A stretch of 64,000 bases of DNA from Membranipora membranacea (GCA_914767715.1 OU612072.1:13764001-13828000); one strand, 5' to 3'; positions 12,501 through 26,419 are shown, counted from the first letter of the stretch. Notes: generated by a model not told the origin, from the letters alone. Made by a program: numbers and translations.

Positions 12501-15500
12501 TCTTAGAACTGGGTTGAATTATGATAAAATTCATTTGCTGACGCAGACATCAAATGTAAAAAATAAATTTGAAGTTGAGTCACAAATTATCATCAAAAGT
12601 CTGAGTATGAAAATTGTTACAGGCAGGACTACAGTTGATCGCCTTCCCACACTGATTGTCCACGCCCGTCAAGCTGTGAAACTTAAGCTTAATGACTGCC
12701 GCATTATGATAGTTCTGAAATGATGGCAATGATAAATTGAATTCCTAAAATTTAATTTTTGATATGACTGTTGTTTTTGTGCTGCTCCTAATTTAGGCCC
12801 ATCTGTTTATGGTTAATCACTATTCATCATCTCGAACACAAATCAAATCAATCTGCCACAAAACTATTTGAATTGAAAATGATTGGCAAGTCACAGACAG
12901 GCTTGCAAACAAATTTAAACAATTTTGAAAGAAATTAAATTTTTAAAAGCCACAGTGGCATCATCTCTAAAGCACTTAGAGCTAATTATTGAAGTATCAG
13001 AAAGTTGAATACATATTTGGTGCCCTACAATAGTACTGAATAGGAAATCAGCTCCGAATTGTTTTTCTTTTTTATTGTAGCTGACAGCCTGAATAAATGA
13101 ATAAAATACACCTATCGAATATATAAAATTAAAAGTGAAATAACATCCAATAAAAATTAAGTCAGCATCATTGTTAATTTTTATTACAGTTGAAAGCCTG
13201 CACTAAAATAGGTTGTAGAGACACAGCGGGCCCAGACTGTCAGATCGTTGAGTTGATTCAGCCTAATGGCCCAGAATGCGGCCCTATTTGCAGAGTATGT
13301 AGAGACACCACCCCTGCACCAACAACACCTACCCAAGCTGCTACAGACCCACGTGAGGTAAGTTTGGTTCTCAAATGTAACACTAGATGATTTCTCTTGC
13401 TGCTATAAAAACTTGCCAGAAAAATCTCTCAAAAAAATACCCCTAGAATATTTTTCAAACAGATTATTTATTTACATTGAGGTACAGAGAGTATGGTGTG
13501 TTGGGGTTGCTCTGTTGATCTATGTTTATCCAAATGATATGCCAACCTTATTTTACTTAAAAATTAGAGAGGCAGCACACTTCTTTCCCAGTAAATTTAT
13601 GTGCAGATAACTTCAAATGACTTACAAATATACCTATTATTCGATGAGTGCTCTGTCTTCTTGTCTCTGACTTCAGTGAAATCTAGAGATACAATCAAAT
13701 TGCGCCTTAAAATCTACAATTGAATTCACTTGTCAAAGATTATCGAATATTTTGGAATTTGGCACTGTGAAAGTTTTGTATACTTCATGGTAAGGATATC
13801 TTTTTGATTTTAGAATCTCGGTTGCCCCGTGAGCCCCTTTTTCTTCCCGATCGAAGACTCCGCCCCAACCTGTGAAGAGGACACTGAGTGTGCCTCTGAT
13901 GAGAAATGCTGCTTCTTTGGAGGAGCCCTCAGGTGTAAAACAGGACTCGTGACCACCCCAAGACCAGGTAAGTGAATTTGTCTAAGACCCAAGATGTCAC
14001 TGACATATTTCCATCTTACAAACAATTTCGTTTCTTTAACACTTTTGTAGGCAGTCTATTTCAAGCCAGAAGCTTAATGTTTACCGAATAATGCTTCATT
14101 TGAATTCTAACCACTCAAACTGTGGCGGGATAGCTAGTAGAGGCATTTCACTGCTTCATTTGAATTTCTGTATGGACTTTTACTTTCATCTAATTTTGAG
14201 ACATCCGGTAAATGTTTTATCCGCCGGCTTGATAGCGCACTAGGGGACATCCCCAGATAGTCAATCGATGAATTCACACCCTGCGAACCCCTTATCCCAA
14301 TTGTATCATTGCAGTTGCAGTAACTATGTACAATGTGCACACACCAAAAACCCTGCCCATCAGAAAAACCAGAGAAACGTCGTTATCCGTCATATCAGTA
14401 GGCAAAATGACAACGATGGTTTTACCATCAGTATACATCATGTATATCTCTGCGTTTCATTATTTTTGACTCTCTGACGATCGAGGGTTCTAAAAATACT
14501 ATGTGGAAAAAAACTTAACATTCAGTGCTCCTCAAGGATTCAAGTTTCAATTGATGTGTGTCATCTGATTAGTAAGGGTGCTTGTCAAATAATGATGAAT
14601 TGAGATTAGATAACAATTAATAGCAAGGCTCTGGTAGATACCACACTTCCTTGTGGCTTCCTTGTACGAGTTCATCGGACTCTCCGTACAATGCAAAAAA
14701 TGATACAAATGATACAATGAAGCCATATTTAACAATAAAATGTAGATGTAATGACAACCAGAGACGCCAATTGCAATAAATGTTGTTGTCATGTCATGAC
14801 TTTAAATGCGTCAGTGTCACCATTTTGCACTAATGCACTTCCATGCTAGCCACAGTCATGTGCGAGGTGGTGAAGTGTCAGTATTGTTCGGTACTGTTCT
14901 GTACAGTATCTAGTCCTGGAAGACTTATAGTACCTGAATACTTATATATCAGATGAAGACTTACGAGTGTGACATTTGTATTGTCACTTTAACCACTTCG
15001 CATTATTCATTACTCAACAGAATTCATAATTTTATTCATCACAATTGTTTTGCTAATTCCATTGCATAGACATGATTTGAATATGATCTTTCAACTTCCT
15101 CAATTCTATGGTCCTCAAAAATGGTCACCCTCACAACTTTGCATTATTAATTACTCAAAAGAATTCATAACTGTATTCATCATAATCGTTTTGCTTTAAC
15201 CATACCATACATGTTCAGCTGGTCATTGTTAATTGACAATAACGGAAGAGGAGACAATACAATTGTTTAGTCATGATTTCAATGTGATCGTTCAACTTCC
15301 TCCATTCCACTGCCATCCAGAAGCCGGCACCTTAACTGTCGCAATATTCTTACCCCATCTTGTACTAACGATGTGTTGTTGTCATTGAATTCCATAACTG
15401 GAAAAGCATCATTAGCTTTCTTTTGCAAAACAAAGGGCTTGCAAAAATAGCCAGTCCCTAGTAGCAATCTAGAAATGCTCTAATCATCGACACTGTAGGG

Positions 15501-17074
15501 GTATAATTACTGTTTGCAATTTTGTGAACAAGACAATTTATCAGGCTAATTATTCATGCTACTAGGGACAGCCAATCAGATAACAGTCAGATGGGTCTCT
15601 GTGTTTAGTGTCCTAACTGTATAACGCTATGATACTATTTCCATTCTAAGAGAAGAATCTAATTCAGTGGTTGTTGTCAAATAGATACATTCGTTGTACG
15701 CATCTATCTGCATTAAACCTAATGAACTGTTTCTGTTTCAATAGGTAGCTGCCCAAACACACCACCACTATTTCCAGGATGCATTGCTGATTTCTCCGGA
15801 TGCCAGTTTGATTCTGAGTGTAGTGGTACTCAGAAATGTTGCCGAAACTCTGTCTGTGGATACAGCGAGTGTAGGGCTCAGGAAGAGACACCCCGTATAT
15901 GTACCAAGATTGGATGTGGACAACAAGCCGGTCCTGACTGTCAAATTGTGGAGCTTGTCAGGCCTAACGGTCCGGGATGTGAGCCAGCTTGTCAGATATG
16001 CAGAGATCCACCAACAACAAGCGTAAGTTTACATTCATGCTGTCTCTGTCTTAAATGCTTTGGAAGAATTTTGGTTCTTTCATGGTCGTTGTTCAACTGA
16101 GACCTCAGACTCTCAAAGGACATGATCTTATTAAATGGCAATGTGAAAATATTAGAACGTAGCATTTAAGGGTTGAGAAACGATGATAAAAAAGGATCAA
16201 ACTTGTAAGGGGGTGGTGAGATGGCCAATAGAGTTAGTATATGAATGTCATACATTGCCGTGTGATCGGTGCCCGAAGAAGAGTTTTATTTGAGGGAAAC
16301 TATTTTGATCAAATGTTGTAGCCTCCATCACCCTCTGGTGTTATTAGTCCTATTAAACTATTATGCTTCAACTGCATTGATATCCTCTGTTTTTTCAGCC
16401 CCAAGTGTGCACAGAGATCGGCTGTGGGCCACAGGCTGGGCCTGACTGTAGTAATGTGGAGCTTGTCAGACCTAATGGGCCTGGATGTGGACCTGTCTGC
16501 AGAGTGTGCAAAGACAAACCAGTAAGTTAGCGTTTATAGAAAGCGTAACATAGTGCTAAGAGAGAAGACAACTCATGGAAAGTTGTCACAATTCGTTACA
16601 GTGAAACAGGGACTTGACAATATTTTTGTATTATTATCCGAAATCGCTAGTTTAAGTACTCAAACTGAGTTAGGGTTGTTGAAAGTTACATTTCTCTACT
16701 GACCACAACCCAAACCCAAGTAATACAGCTCCTCTTATTGTGGGTTGGACAAAATTTAGGCAATTTAACTAGTGAACGTTTCACCCTGAGAAAGCAAGCA
16801 ATTAGTTCAAAAAGTTTACAGACCAATAAAGAACATGTTTGCCCACGGCAATCTCAATTTGGAGATTCAACATTCCAGAAACAGCTACATGCATGAATGT
16901 TGATCTGACATCACAATCTTTCATTACCAGGTAGAGCCAACACCATCAACCTCTCCTGGCTGCCAATGGGTTAACAACAACGCGTGCCTGAGAAGTCCCC
17001 TCATATGTGAGAGACTCAGAAAGTGGATGTGCAGAACAAACACACCAGTAGTGTCACAATTAAATGTTTATTAG
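9579..17074 (+). CDS. Secreted multi-WAP / antistasin-like protein, about 418 aa
   Basis: Eight coding exons join in frame: 9579-9668, 10282-10435, 12067-12212, 13190-13357, 13814-13967, 15745-16022, 16399-16521, 16931-17074. A 5' UTR exon ends at 9222, and AG at 9576-9577 lies one base before the start ATG. Residues 1-21 look like a signal peptide (MNFRISTLAILACVLA). Then come WAP (31-81, six of eight Cys), WAP (82-130), antistasin-like (131-165) with a Thr/Pro linker, WAP (187-237), WAP plus antistasin-like in one exon (238-330), another antistasin-like module (331-371), and a four-Cys tail. The antistasin-like module has spacing C-x4-C-x7-C-x14-C-x3-C-x2-C, only loosely that of the family. 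The expected role is extracellular serine protease inhibition (inferred). The order WAPa-WAPb-antistasin is repeated. AATAAA is at 17199-17204. Confidence 0.88.
14989..15320. repeat. Imperfect direct duplication in an intron
   Basis: The block CATTATT-ATTACTCAA-AGAATTCATAA-T-TATTCAT occurs at about 15001 and 15142. The block CATGATTT-AAT-TGATC-TTCAACTTCCTC occurs at about 15071 and 15274. It lies in the intron before exon 15745. Confidence 0.6.
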
Positions 17075-17198
17075 ACAAACTCACAAACAACAGCAGACCT
17101 GTAACTGGTGACCGGCAACACAGGATATACCTACAATTTACCCATAATGCAATTTCATGAAGCTACAAAGATGTGTCTTTGTCTGTAACTCTCTGCGT

Positions 17199-17204
17199 AA
17201 TAAA
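17199..17204 (+). terminator. Polyadenylation signal AATAAA
   Basis: AATAAA 125 bp after the stop codon of the large WAP gene. Confidence 0.65.
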
Positions 17205-17762
17205 TCTGTCAATATTATGTTTTAATATTCCAAATGAGTGCATTAGGAGTTATACTCCTTGAACCCGATCTGATTCCATTTGTTTTTGTTTTCAAAAGAG
17301 CTCTTTTTTTTATTGAAATCCGAGCTGTTCCGTTGTTTTATAGCCACTGTTTTTATATGCTTTTTATGCTGCCATGTTTTCCCAATAGATTAAGAGAATG
17401 CAGGTGCTATATTTCTCATTCTATGGAGCCAAATATCAAAAAAAGTGTTTGTGTCATATATATATATATTTACTTTGTTTCATTATAATAAAATGAGGTA
17501 CTCCAAAGTCAAAACTTTCTCATTACTCTCAGTATGACTGTTGCTCTTTAGTATATTGAACACTACACTGGAGCAAGTGCAGATAGGGCACATAAAGGTC
17601 CATCATGCAATGCATAGTTTCGTTATTCTGGATATTCAAGTTAGAACTGCATTGTGTGACTGTTTTACAGTTGTTTACTTTTTATGAATACCAGCAGTCA
17701 CCTGGATTATCTCCCTTACAGGTAACATATTTTAATGTCATCTAAGTTACAAATGTATTCTG

Positions 17763-17987
17763 CTGTTTACGCCAAAACAGAGGGTGGGCTGCTCCTAAAG
17801 AAGGACGCAAGTTTAGTTCTCATCCTGAGAGTGTGATACATCCTAGAAAACTAGAATGTATCCTAGAGGTGAGGCCATAGGTGACCTCCTGATCGTGAGT
17901 GTGCAGCAAGCTGCCAGAAACTGAAACAGGCAGTAATAAGCCATTGGCAGTGGCACTTTGATCTTAGCCAATAGGCAAGGAAGCGAT
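17763..17987 (-). repeat. U2-snRNA-headed SINE, copy 1
   Basis: On the minus strand the unit starts ATCGCTTCCTTGCCTATTGG, like the 5' end of U2 snRNA, and continues GCTAAGATCAAAGTG. The body (CAGTTTCTGGCAGCTTGCTGC, CTAGGATGTATCACA-CTCAG, TAGGAGCAGCCC) matches the copies at 31085, 33324 and 43137. GCAGA on both sides may be the target duplication. Confidence 0.75.
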
Positions 17988-18794
17988 TCTGCAGTCAGGC
18001 GCAGCCATGAAACAAAATTAGGCCTGTGATATTAGGCCTACATGGCTTAAATAGCCACGCAAATTCGTGTGATGTTGGATTCCTAATTTTAGCATATCAT
18101 TTTATCTATTTTTTTGCCAGTTGTTCTATCTTTTAATCATCTAGCAGAATGAGTATAATAATAATAAATGTATGATAATATGTAGGAAAATATATAATTG
18201 AGACCAAAAGACCCAACAATAAGACAGAAAAGATAATCATAGTTTTAGCACCCTGACAATGATTGGGGAAATCTCTGCAATTCTTTATCAGTTTTAGAGA
18301 AAAGTATAATGTTCTAATTAATTTTGAGTGCACAACATAGTATAGAAATCTACTTGGCATACATCCTATTGTACTTCTAGTGAGTTAGTGCCAACGAACC
18401 GCCATATGAAAAAGGTTGCATTCCTCAAGAAAGAAAAGGCCCAGCTTTTGAAAGATAAAGGGTAATAATGTGAAATAAAATCCATATCAAACAAACGCAA
18501 TCTTATGATAAAAAATCTATGTCCCTTGTACTTTGGAGTTGTTGCCCCTCAGCTAGAGAATGACACAGCCTTGCACTCTCATCGGACTAAGTTCTTTAGA
18601 AGCTTCCTTTAACAACTTGCGAGTTGTTCAATGAGTACCAATTTCAGAGCAGTGCATAGTAAAGTTCTCTGTTACATTTGCTCTGCTTTGGAATCGCCGA
18701 ATGATGCAGCTTCCCAGAACTATGACTGGATCTTTTTAACTAGAGTTAAACTGTGTGTAAATAGAAAGCCCTGTTCTGTGAGGTGATATTAATG
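17988..18794. other. Spacer, nothing recognised
   Basis: Lies between the U2-headed SINE and the last exon of the thrombospondin-repeat gene, and probably includes its 3' UTR. No clear minus-strand AATAAA was seen close to the stop. Confidence 0.4.
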
Positions 18795-21700
18795 TTAGCA
18801 GCGCTGTGTTGACATATGGGAGCCAGTACATGATCCTCCATTGTCTGGAAGGGGGGAGTCGCACCTCCTCGTGATCTGTCTCTGTCCGCCTTGACAGCTT
18901 CCCCAGGTACCCCACAGACCCCATTCACCTTGTACTGTAATATACATAAAGGTCACATAAAGGTCACATTATAACATACTGAGTAACATATTAGGCCATA
19001 TTATACACTTTTCCTGTGCACACTAAAGATATAAACAGAGAAATTGATGATGTTGCATTTGCTATTGGATGTTATCCATTACGTATGTTTTTTTGCAGAT
19101 CATTTTCTCTATCATACAGGTTTTTGGGGTTTCTCTATTCTTGGGCCTAGCCTTGTCACTACAAAAAAGTAGCCGCATGCCACAAGGCTAGCTCGGGCCT
19201 GAGGATTTGTTAAACAATATCAATGTCCGCCTGCCTCCTCTTCATAACCTTAATAATTATAGTGATCCTCAATTTTAAATCTGCCACAGATAGTACCCCC
19301 GACTCTTGCATCAAATGAGTGTTTGCTCATTTTATCACTAACAAGCTGCATTCTACAATGTTGAGAGTTTTCCCCTCTCTAAACATGATGCAACAACTTG
19401 AGTAAACTGTACCTGGAGTGCAATCGCTGTTCCTATCGTAGCATCTGACTCTCTCTGAGGAAGCTCCCTCACACTGACCTTCCTCACACACCCTGTATCT
19501 GTCGATATATCCGCTACACCGACTGCTGCACTCCGCTCGGTTAGTCCATGCAGACCACCTGCCTTCTATCTGAGGGTCTAAATATCAAAAATAAGATTTC
19601 TTTAAGTTCAGCAGTGTTAGTTTACAGTTTGCCGAGTTATCGTGTCCTTATGCGCAGCGATGTCCAACTCTGATATCCGCTTCGTTTTTGACTACCCATA
19701 TTACTCAAAAAATTATAAAGGAAGAATAGAATAATGATAGATACATATCAAAACCCTAAACACAACTACGCATTAAGGTGATGGATCTGGCTGAAGTTTC
19801 ACATTTACTACCGATGTATGCCAACTCAAATTAGTCCAGGACCTCTGAATAGGATGAGTGCCATATATTGTCTGTATTCTGTCTGATTTTTCCCATCATC
19901 TATCTCAGTCCCCCCCCCCCCCCCATAAGACAAGACAAGACATGGACAGAGGGGAGAGTATTGTAATATTCTTAGTCTTCATTCGAATTTCACTTGCACT
20001 GTGGGAATGCCTTGTTTCCATAGCACAACTGGTACTGGTGTGTTGTTGTATCACCATTTCACCAGTTCTATTTTGTCATCTGATATTTCAATAGCTAAGC
20101 ACTGCACAAGGACTAGCATGAGGGGACATTGGGACCAAATTACTATTTAAAATGGTGGATAGGGGGCAAGAAAACAAAAAAGGGACCCACTGATATTGCT
20201 TCTAAAAAGAGTTGTTAGCTAAATCTCTTTACCTTCATTGCATGGGCATGTCTTGCTTTCACTGGGACTTCCTCGACATTGTCCGTACCGACATACCCTA
20301 AATCTGGTAGAAACTGAGCCACTACACTCATCACATGCTGTCCACTGCCCCCATGATGACCAAGGACCTGTGGTTCGTTGGGTCGGTGCTGGGGTTGGTC
20401 GGGTAGTAGGTGCCGGAGTACGTACAATAACTGAAAAAGATAAAGTGACATGATTACACCAATTGGTTAGCATCCGGTGACTTTAACACTCTTTGAGATG
20501 GTAAAGCTCATTGCAAATGAACACAATCAGGTAGCTGTAGCTGGTTGTTTTGAAAAATGTGCTAGATCCACAATATCCTTGATCTTTTCATAGTTTTTGT
20601 GATCAATAACACTTGCAGTTAAATTGCGAACGTAAAAATTGAAGGTCATTTAATCACCATTCCTTAGATCCGATTTTAATCTAATTTCAGGTCAAAGTTA
20701 TATGTGTCATCATTAACTTCTAATTTAAACCAAGGTCATTTAAAATCTCCCTGTGAATTTCAGTGGACTTGAAACTCAAGATAATGTAAGAAAGGCACAC
20801 TTCATCATTCCCTGCCACACTTAACCAGGATCGCACACACCACATAAGTATTTTCTGATCTCAGATAATCCCAGTCTGGTTTTGTGGTACACTATATATG
20901 TTACAGCCATTGATATGAATTCGTGAATATATATCAGTGGTTACAGCAGTTGGCCACTCTTTTCTTAGGACAGCTGGTAGCAGTTGGTTATTGCATCCAT
21001 TTAGCTACACCTCAAAATTGTTCAGATTTGCAAGGTTTTCATGCAACAAAGGGATTCATGTCAAAGAACCAAATACATTTTCTTTTCCATTATATATTAT
21101 CATTTGGCTAGAACCATCACAGGAAAAAAACGCCCAAAGAAAAAGGTTATTTTTAAACAAATTCAAAGACATAATGATTGATAGCCAAGGAAATTTCCAT
21201 AACTGCAACCATTATATAAGCAATTGTTGACAAGTGCACTTTGTGTCAGAACAGCAGTTCAGCCCTCTAATAATAGCAACTCCCTTCCTCAATACACACA
21301 ATTGGAGGAAGTTCTGATAGTATTGAAGCATCAAAAATGATTGATGAACCTTAAAAAATCATAATTTCGAGCATTATATAAGAAATAATGGTCAATACAG
21401 TGCATATCAACCAGAAGCACTGCCCTTCTAAATGGTTACTCCCTTCCTTAATAATCATAATAGTAGGAAGTCAACAGTGATTGAGGGATCACTATAATTC
21501 TACTGCCTCCTTTTTATACCATTGCTCAAAAACCATTTGAAAAAAAATCCTTTCTTTAAAAGGGGATCGATTCAATTCGACAAGGCAAGTTTCCAACTGC
21601 CTCGTGACATGCACCACCTTAGAAATGAAAAGTTGTAGACTTGATGATTGATAATTTTCAATTGGTTTTTTGAGTTATGCGTTTTGCTGGAATTTTAAGG

Positions 21701-24700
21701 TAGAGAAGGTTTGTTCCTGGTAGTGTTTGGTAGAGGGTGAGGCTAGCATTTTATTGTATGTAGTGTGTCACCTCAGTGTTGGTGTGACAATTGAAAACAA
21801 TGACCAAGGGACACACACCATCTTAGCATGAAAATTGAAAATCTTTCAACTTGATAATAAATAATTTCCAAAAAGATTTTATTGCGACTACCCTACAATG
21901 CAGTTTGACATTCCAGGTAAACAAGGCCACCAATGAATTAAGTCACTTAGACCAAAGAGTACTGTTACTCATTGCTTAGACTTGTAGTCCTGCTGATGCC
22001 AGGCAGCGGGTGCATGCTGCTGACATAATTTTCTACAGTTTGCCCAGAGTGTCGATACGAAGCTTGAAAACTGCTAAATTGCTCTTTGCAGGTGAACAAA
22101 TAATAGTTTAGAGCAAGTAGTTACAGAAAAGGAGACGCAAGTAAAGCAACATATAAAAATGCGCAAATATACTGCTGTTGCATCTCCTTTCCTCTAACTT
22201 CTTGTTTAGATGTAGTTTACTCACTTCTCTGTGTTGTTGTCTGCTGGGGGCTGTTGAAGGAGCAATGTTGTCCACATACCACATAGCCGTCACCTTCACG
22301 GGAGTTTTCTCCGCAACCGAAGCAGACAAATATCTCGCGACCTTCACAAAGACCTGCAGGGTATCTGTTTGTGCTGGCCCTTCTGTCCTCACATGATGCC
22401 TCCAACTCCAGGCGCTCTGCCATAACAAAAAAAACAATAAATTGTAATATAATTTAATATGATGGAGTACAACACAATACAATCGCAAAAGTAATAGTAA
22501 TGTGAAAGCACATACGCTTCCCAGCCATCTAAACCAAAACACTGCAGTACTGTTCAATGCAAATGATACTGCCAAAGTCTGTATGGACATCATACGGGAT
22601 GCAATAGAGGTTGTGACTGTGACAACAGCTAGCTACGGTATTTTTAGCTTTTCCTTAGCTGTTTTATCACTCAATTTTAAATCATGACTATATATTCAAA
22701 GACAGCAGAGGGAGTTACTTCAGGTTTTAATCCCCTCCCATGAACAGACAGGGAGGATCAAAAGCAAACAGGTTTAGTCAGCTATTCATTGAAGGCTGCA
22801 ATTATACTCTTGAAGGTGGAAGTTGAGAAGAGCTGCGAGTTTCCTCCTACTGAAGTTGGCACACGACAATGTCAGATAATCCGTGGTTTAGTGTGCCAGG
22901 GATTATCTTGGATAGAATTTTAAAATAATCATCTTTCATCTGGATTAAAGACTAGACAGTATGTTGACACTATATTTAGCTTTACCACAATTAATGTTTC
23001 AAATTTCAGGAGGTTAATGAATAAGTTTCCAGTTTGGTAGTGGTGATGTGAACCACTGGCAGCTACTTGTGGGTTAGCTACCGCTATTCAATATCAGGAC
23101 TAAAATATAGGGGCTGAAACCTAGCTTTATGTTTGACCATTCCATGTTTACTGTACGTATTCTTTTCCTCTATTATGACTGTATAGAAAAGGAACTAAAA
23201 GAACAGAAAAATTCTGTTTGACACCATAGCCTGTAACTCCTGTGTCCTAAATCAACAGAGGGAAGGGTAATTTATAGCCCAGAAGTAAAGAATTAAGAGT
23301 GTTAAGATCTGGAGGTGATTAGAAACTTCCTCAAGTTTCAAAGTTCTTCTCGGAACCTCTTTACCTCTCGGAACCTCGGAAGCCTACCACTTTACCGTTT
23401 TATAAAAAATATATCAGGGGTTTGGAGACAAATGTTACGTTACTTACTGAAATTGACGTTGAAAAAAACTTTGTTTTATGAGCGTGGGAAAATACATTAT
23501 ACTTTTAATTTGCCTCAACGATATCATATTAGAGAAGCCTTGTCATGTGGCATCTTGTAACGTAATAAGTATTCCGTGTTCGATAATACTATGATAAATC
23601 AAAACTGGGTAAATAATTGAAAATCAACATATTGCAACTGAGCTAATCACAACGAGTGACCAACCATAAAGCTGTTTAGAGGATGTCAATTGATCATCCT
23701 GTTGACAGGAAGTAATTTAAAATCTTTAGGCAGAACTGCCCAACAAACCAACATTTAGAGAAGATTTAATTGAATAATTTCGGCAAAGCATCACCTTAAG
23801 GCCATTAGCAAAAGAGGTTTACCAAAATTAATAACCAAAATTGTTGTGGAGCAACATTTGTAAAACAGTTGCCACATCCTAACATTTTGTGGCTGGCACC
23901 ATCAACCAAACTACCAATCTATCAGCTAACACCACTGCATTATGTAATATGCCTGAATAAAATTAGAATTATATGGAAAGTGGCATAATGCGTCTTAGGA
24001 TATGTATTTTGGCACAATTCCAATCACCAGAAAAAAGTTGTGGATGTTAATCAATTTAATCCACGCTCAACAACCATCCACAGAAACCCGTTTCCTGTGA
24101 ATTTTAGTTTGAGCCCTATCATTATAACCTCTCCACGCAGTTGGCAGGTATTGAAAGCACAAACGGATTAATTGCATTTACCTTGTTGGCAAATCGTTTA
24201 CTCTTTGGTTGGAACCGCTTGGTGAATGGTCACGGAATTAATTAGCATAGTTGAAAGCAAGGGAGTAGAACAAGGCAACACCATTGGCTCCAGAAAATAA
24301 TGCTTCTATTGATTGAACGATTTTGCAACATGACAACAGGTTGCAACGCTGTGTCTTTCCGTGTCAGCCTCTGCTGATATGTTTGATGAAAGCTGTTAAT
24401 CCATGAGCACTATATAAGATTAGCATGACTAAAACCCTAAATTAGTGTTAAATTATGTGATTAAAATTCATTAATCTGGTTTAGTTATGAATTATGGCTT
24501 TCATAACCAGATTCCAAGTAAAGGCATGAGAGTCTGCGCTCTTAAGGCGCCATAAATTCATTATGGTGTGACATATTTTGTCATTAATATAAAAATAAAT
24601 TAACCATTTCGACAGTGACTCTCAGGGTGCTGTTCAATTAATTAAAAAATGTCTGTTTTTTGTTCATCAATTCATCTTAGCATTCTTGATACTAATAATG

Positions 24701-25788
24701 GATCATTAGTGATGGCCCCAGACCCATTTCAGATGTCTGAGAGAAAAGCACCCGTGGATGGTAGACCAGATGTTGACAAGGTCCTGCCCCCCCTCCCGGA
24801 CACCCTAGGAGAACTGTAAATGTGAACGTTTGTGTCGCTGCAAATGGATCTTTCAAATCATACGATCATAATCAATTTCAGTGATAGCTCTTTGACATTG
24901 TAAGAACCATATTAATCTTCGAACGACAGCTGTATTGGCAGAAAGCGTCCAAATTTTCCCTACCCCTCTAGCCAAAAGATTAGATCCACCACTGAAGCTT
25001 AGCATGAACACCAACTATGTTAATCTGTATACACAATTATCAAGGTCATTTCATCTTACTGGTGCAGACATGGAGATTGTTAGAGAGAACTAGTTTTTGC
25101 ATCTATGTATGCTATACCTAAGATGTTATACTGATGGAAAAATTGCCTGACGATATACTTCTATTTACTTGCATAAAACTTGAGTGCATACAACTAGGGA
25201 TATAATGACGCTGTGCATATCTTGAATTGTAGTTAGCACAGCCTGACATTTGAAGCACCACAATAAGACCCTGAAGTCAGTGATCCCAAATGCACTTTTG
25301 ATATTTTTGAATACTTATTTTCTGTTTGCATTCGTTATAAAAATACAATCCAGACATCCTTTTATCATATACTGTTCTTACTACTGGCATTATTATCCAT
25401 CAAAAATTTTCCAGCATTTGGAACCTTTGATTCATCTTGCCAAAATTCAGATGACAATTGAAATTTAGTGCGTAGAATTCTATCTGGCAGACAGCCGCGA
25501 CCTAAATTTAAGGTTGGTACACTAATGTACCATTTGTCATCTATTGTCAGTTTTTTATAACACATCCAGCAAAAAAATGAATTACTCAATTTTAAAACAT
25601 TCATCTGTAAAATAAGGGAGACCCTGAAGTCTATTCAATAGGTCGATAGCTTTATGTACGACATCATTCATACATCGGCAATTAGTAACAGGTTACAACT
25701 TACCATCAGCTGAGGTTGAGTTGATGAATAAAAGAATGATGGTTGACAACACAACTCCAACAGTTTGATACCCTCCTTTAACTTCCAT
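18795..25788 (-). CDS. Secreted protein with three thrombospondin type 1 repeats, about 259 aa
   Basis: Five coding exons on the minus strand: 25788-25704, 22416-22225, 20430-20233, 19577-19413, 18934-18795. All internal joins are phase 1 and all have GT-AG ends. Exon 1 gives a signal peptide (MEVKGGYQTVGVVLSTIILL...STSA). Exon 2 is a Cys-rich module of about 64 residues (C-x13-C-x7-C-x2-C-x12-C-x3-C) that I do not recognise. Exons 3, 4 and 5 each hold one thrombospondin type 1 repeat: TTGPWSSWGQWTAC, GRWSAWTNRAEC and GEWGLWGTWGSC. The first is preceded by a Pro/Thr linker. The last ends STQRC then TAA. Such proteins act in extracellular matrix, adhesion or defence; the partner is unknown. 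A 5' UTR intron (26107 to 25794) separates a TATA-like box from the start. Confidence 0.85.
19907..19924. repeat. Poly-C run
   Basis: A long run of C within an intron. Its length may be unreliable in assembly. Confidence 0.8.
21177..21500. repeat. Tandem duplication of about 163 bp in an intron
   Basis: Two head-to-tail units each contain AATGATTGAT, ATTATATAAG, ACTCCCTTCCT-AATA and GGAAGT-TGA. They lie between exons 2 and 3 of the thrombospondin-repeat gene. Confidence 0.6.
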
Positions 25789-26177
25789 GATGCCTGTAAA
25801 TTGATAACACAATATTTACTTTCTCTGCGTGGAAAGAACAATATGGAAAGATATACCTAGTGTATGCAAGGATCGATGCATGGGGCTGTATATTGGCAGG
25901 ATGCTTTGTAAACTTTGATGCTGCTACCGAACTCAATCGCAGCTAATTCGGCCGTAAAGTCTCGGGAAAGACATTAAAGATTGCATGCCGCATTGTTGTT
26001 AGCGATATTGTAACAGAAAGATGTCAAATAGTGAGCATTGACTCAACAAGAAAGTTTAATGTTTGGCACTTAAAATGACGCACATACGTTTTATCAATTT
26101 GTCTCACCTTTAAAGTTCAGAATAATAGAATTCACGCATAACACAACTAGAATCTAGCATTTCTCCTATGCCCACCC

Positions 26178-26185
26178 CTTATATC
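26178..26185 (-). promoter_or_regulatory. TATA-like box of the thrombospondin-repeat gene
   Basis: Minus-strand GATATAAG, about 70 bp before a 5' UTR donor (AAAG|GTGAGA, exon end 26108). The matching acceptor is TTTACAG|GCATCATGG at 25794. Confidence 0.5.
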
Positions 26186-26419
26186 TCCTAAATCAGTCAT
26201 ATTCAACCTCTGTCCAATTGGCCGATGTGGCTAAAAAGTCCAGTTTGTTTGACAAATTGCACCCTCACCACAGACAAACATTGAGAGGCATATCCCGGTC
26301 AAATTTTAAAATTCAACGAAAAAGAAAATCAAGGAATGTAAACTGTTTTCAATACCCTCACATCTGAAATTCCAGATATGATACATAGGAATAGCGTGTT
26401 GTAGCTTAATTGTAGTAAT

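Noticed and set aside
22108-22593. 161-codon minus-strand frame
   Set aside because: It overlaps the true Cys-rich exon in another frame and has no motif or splice support.
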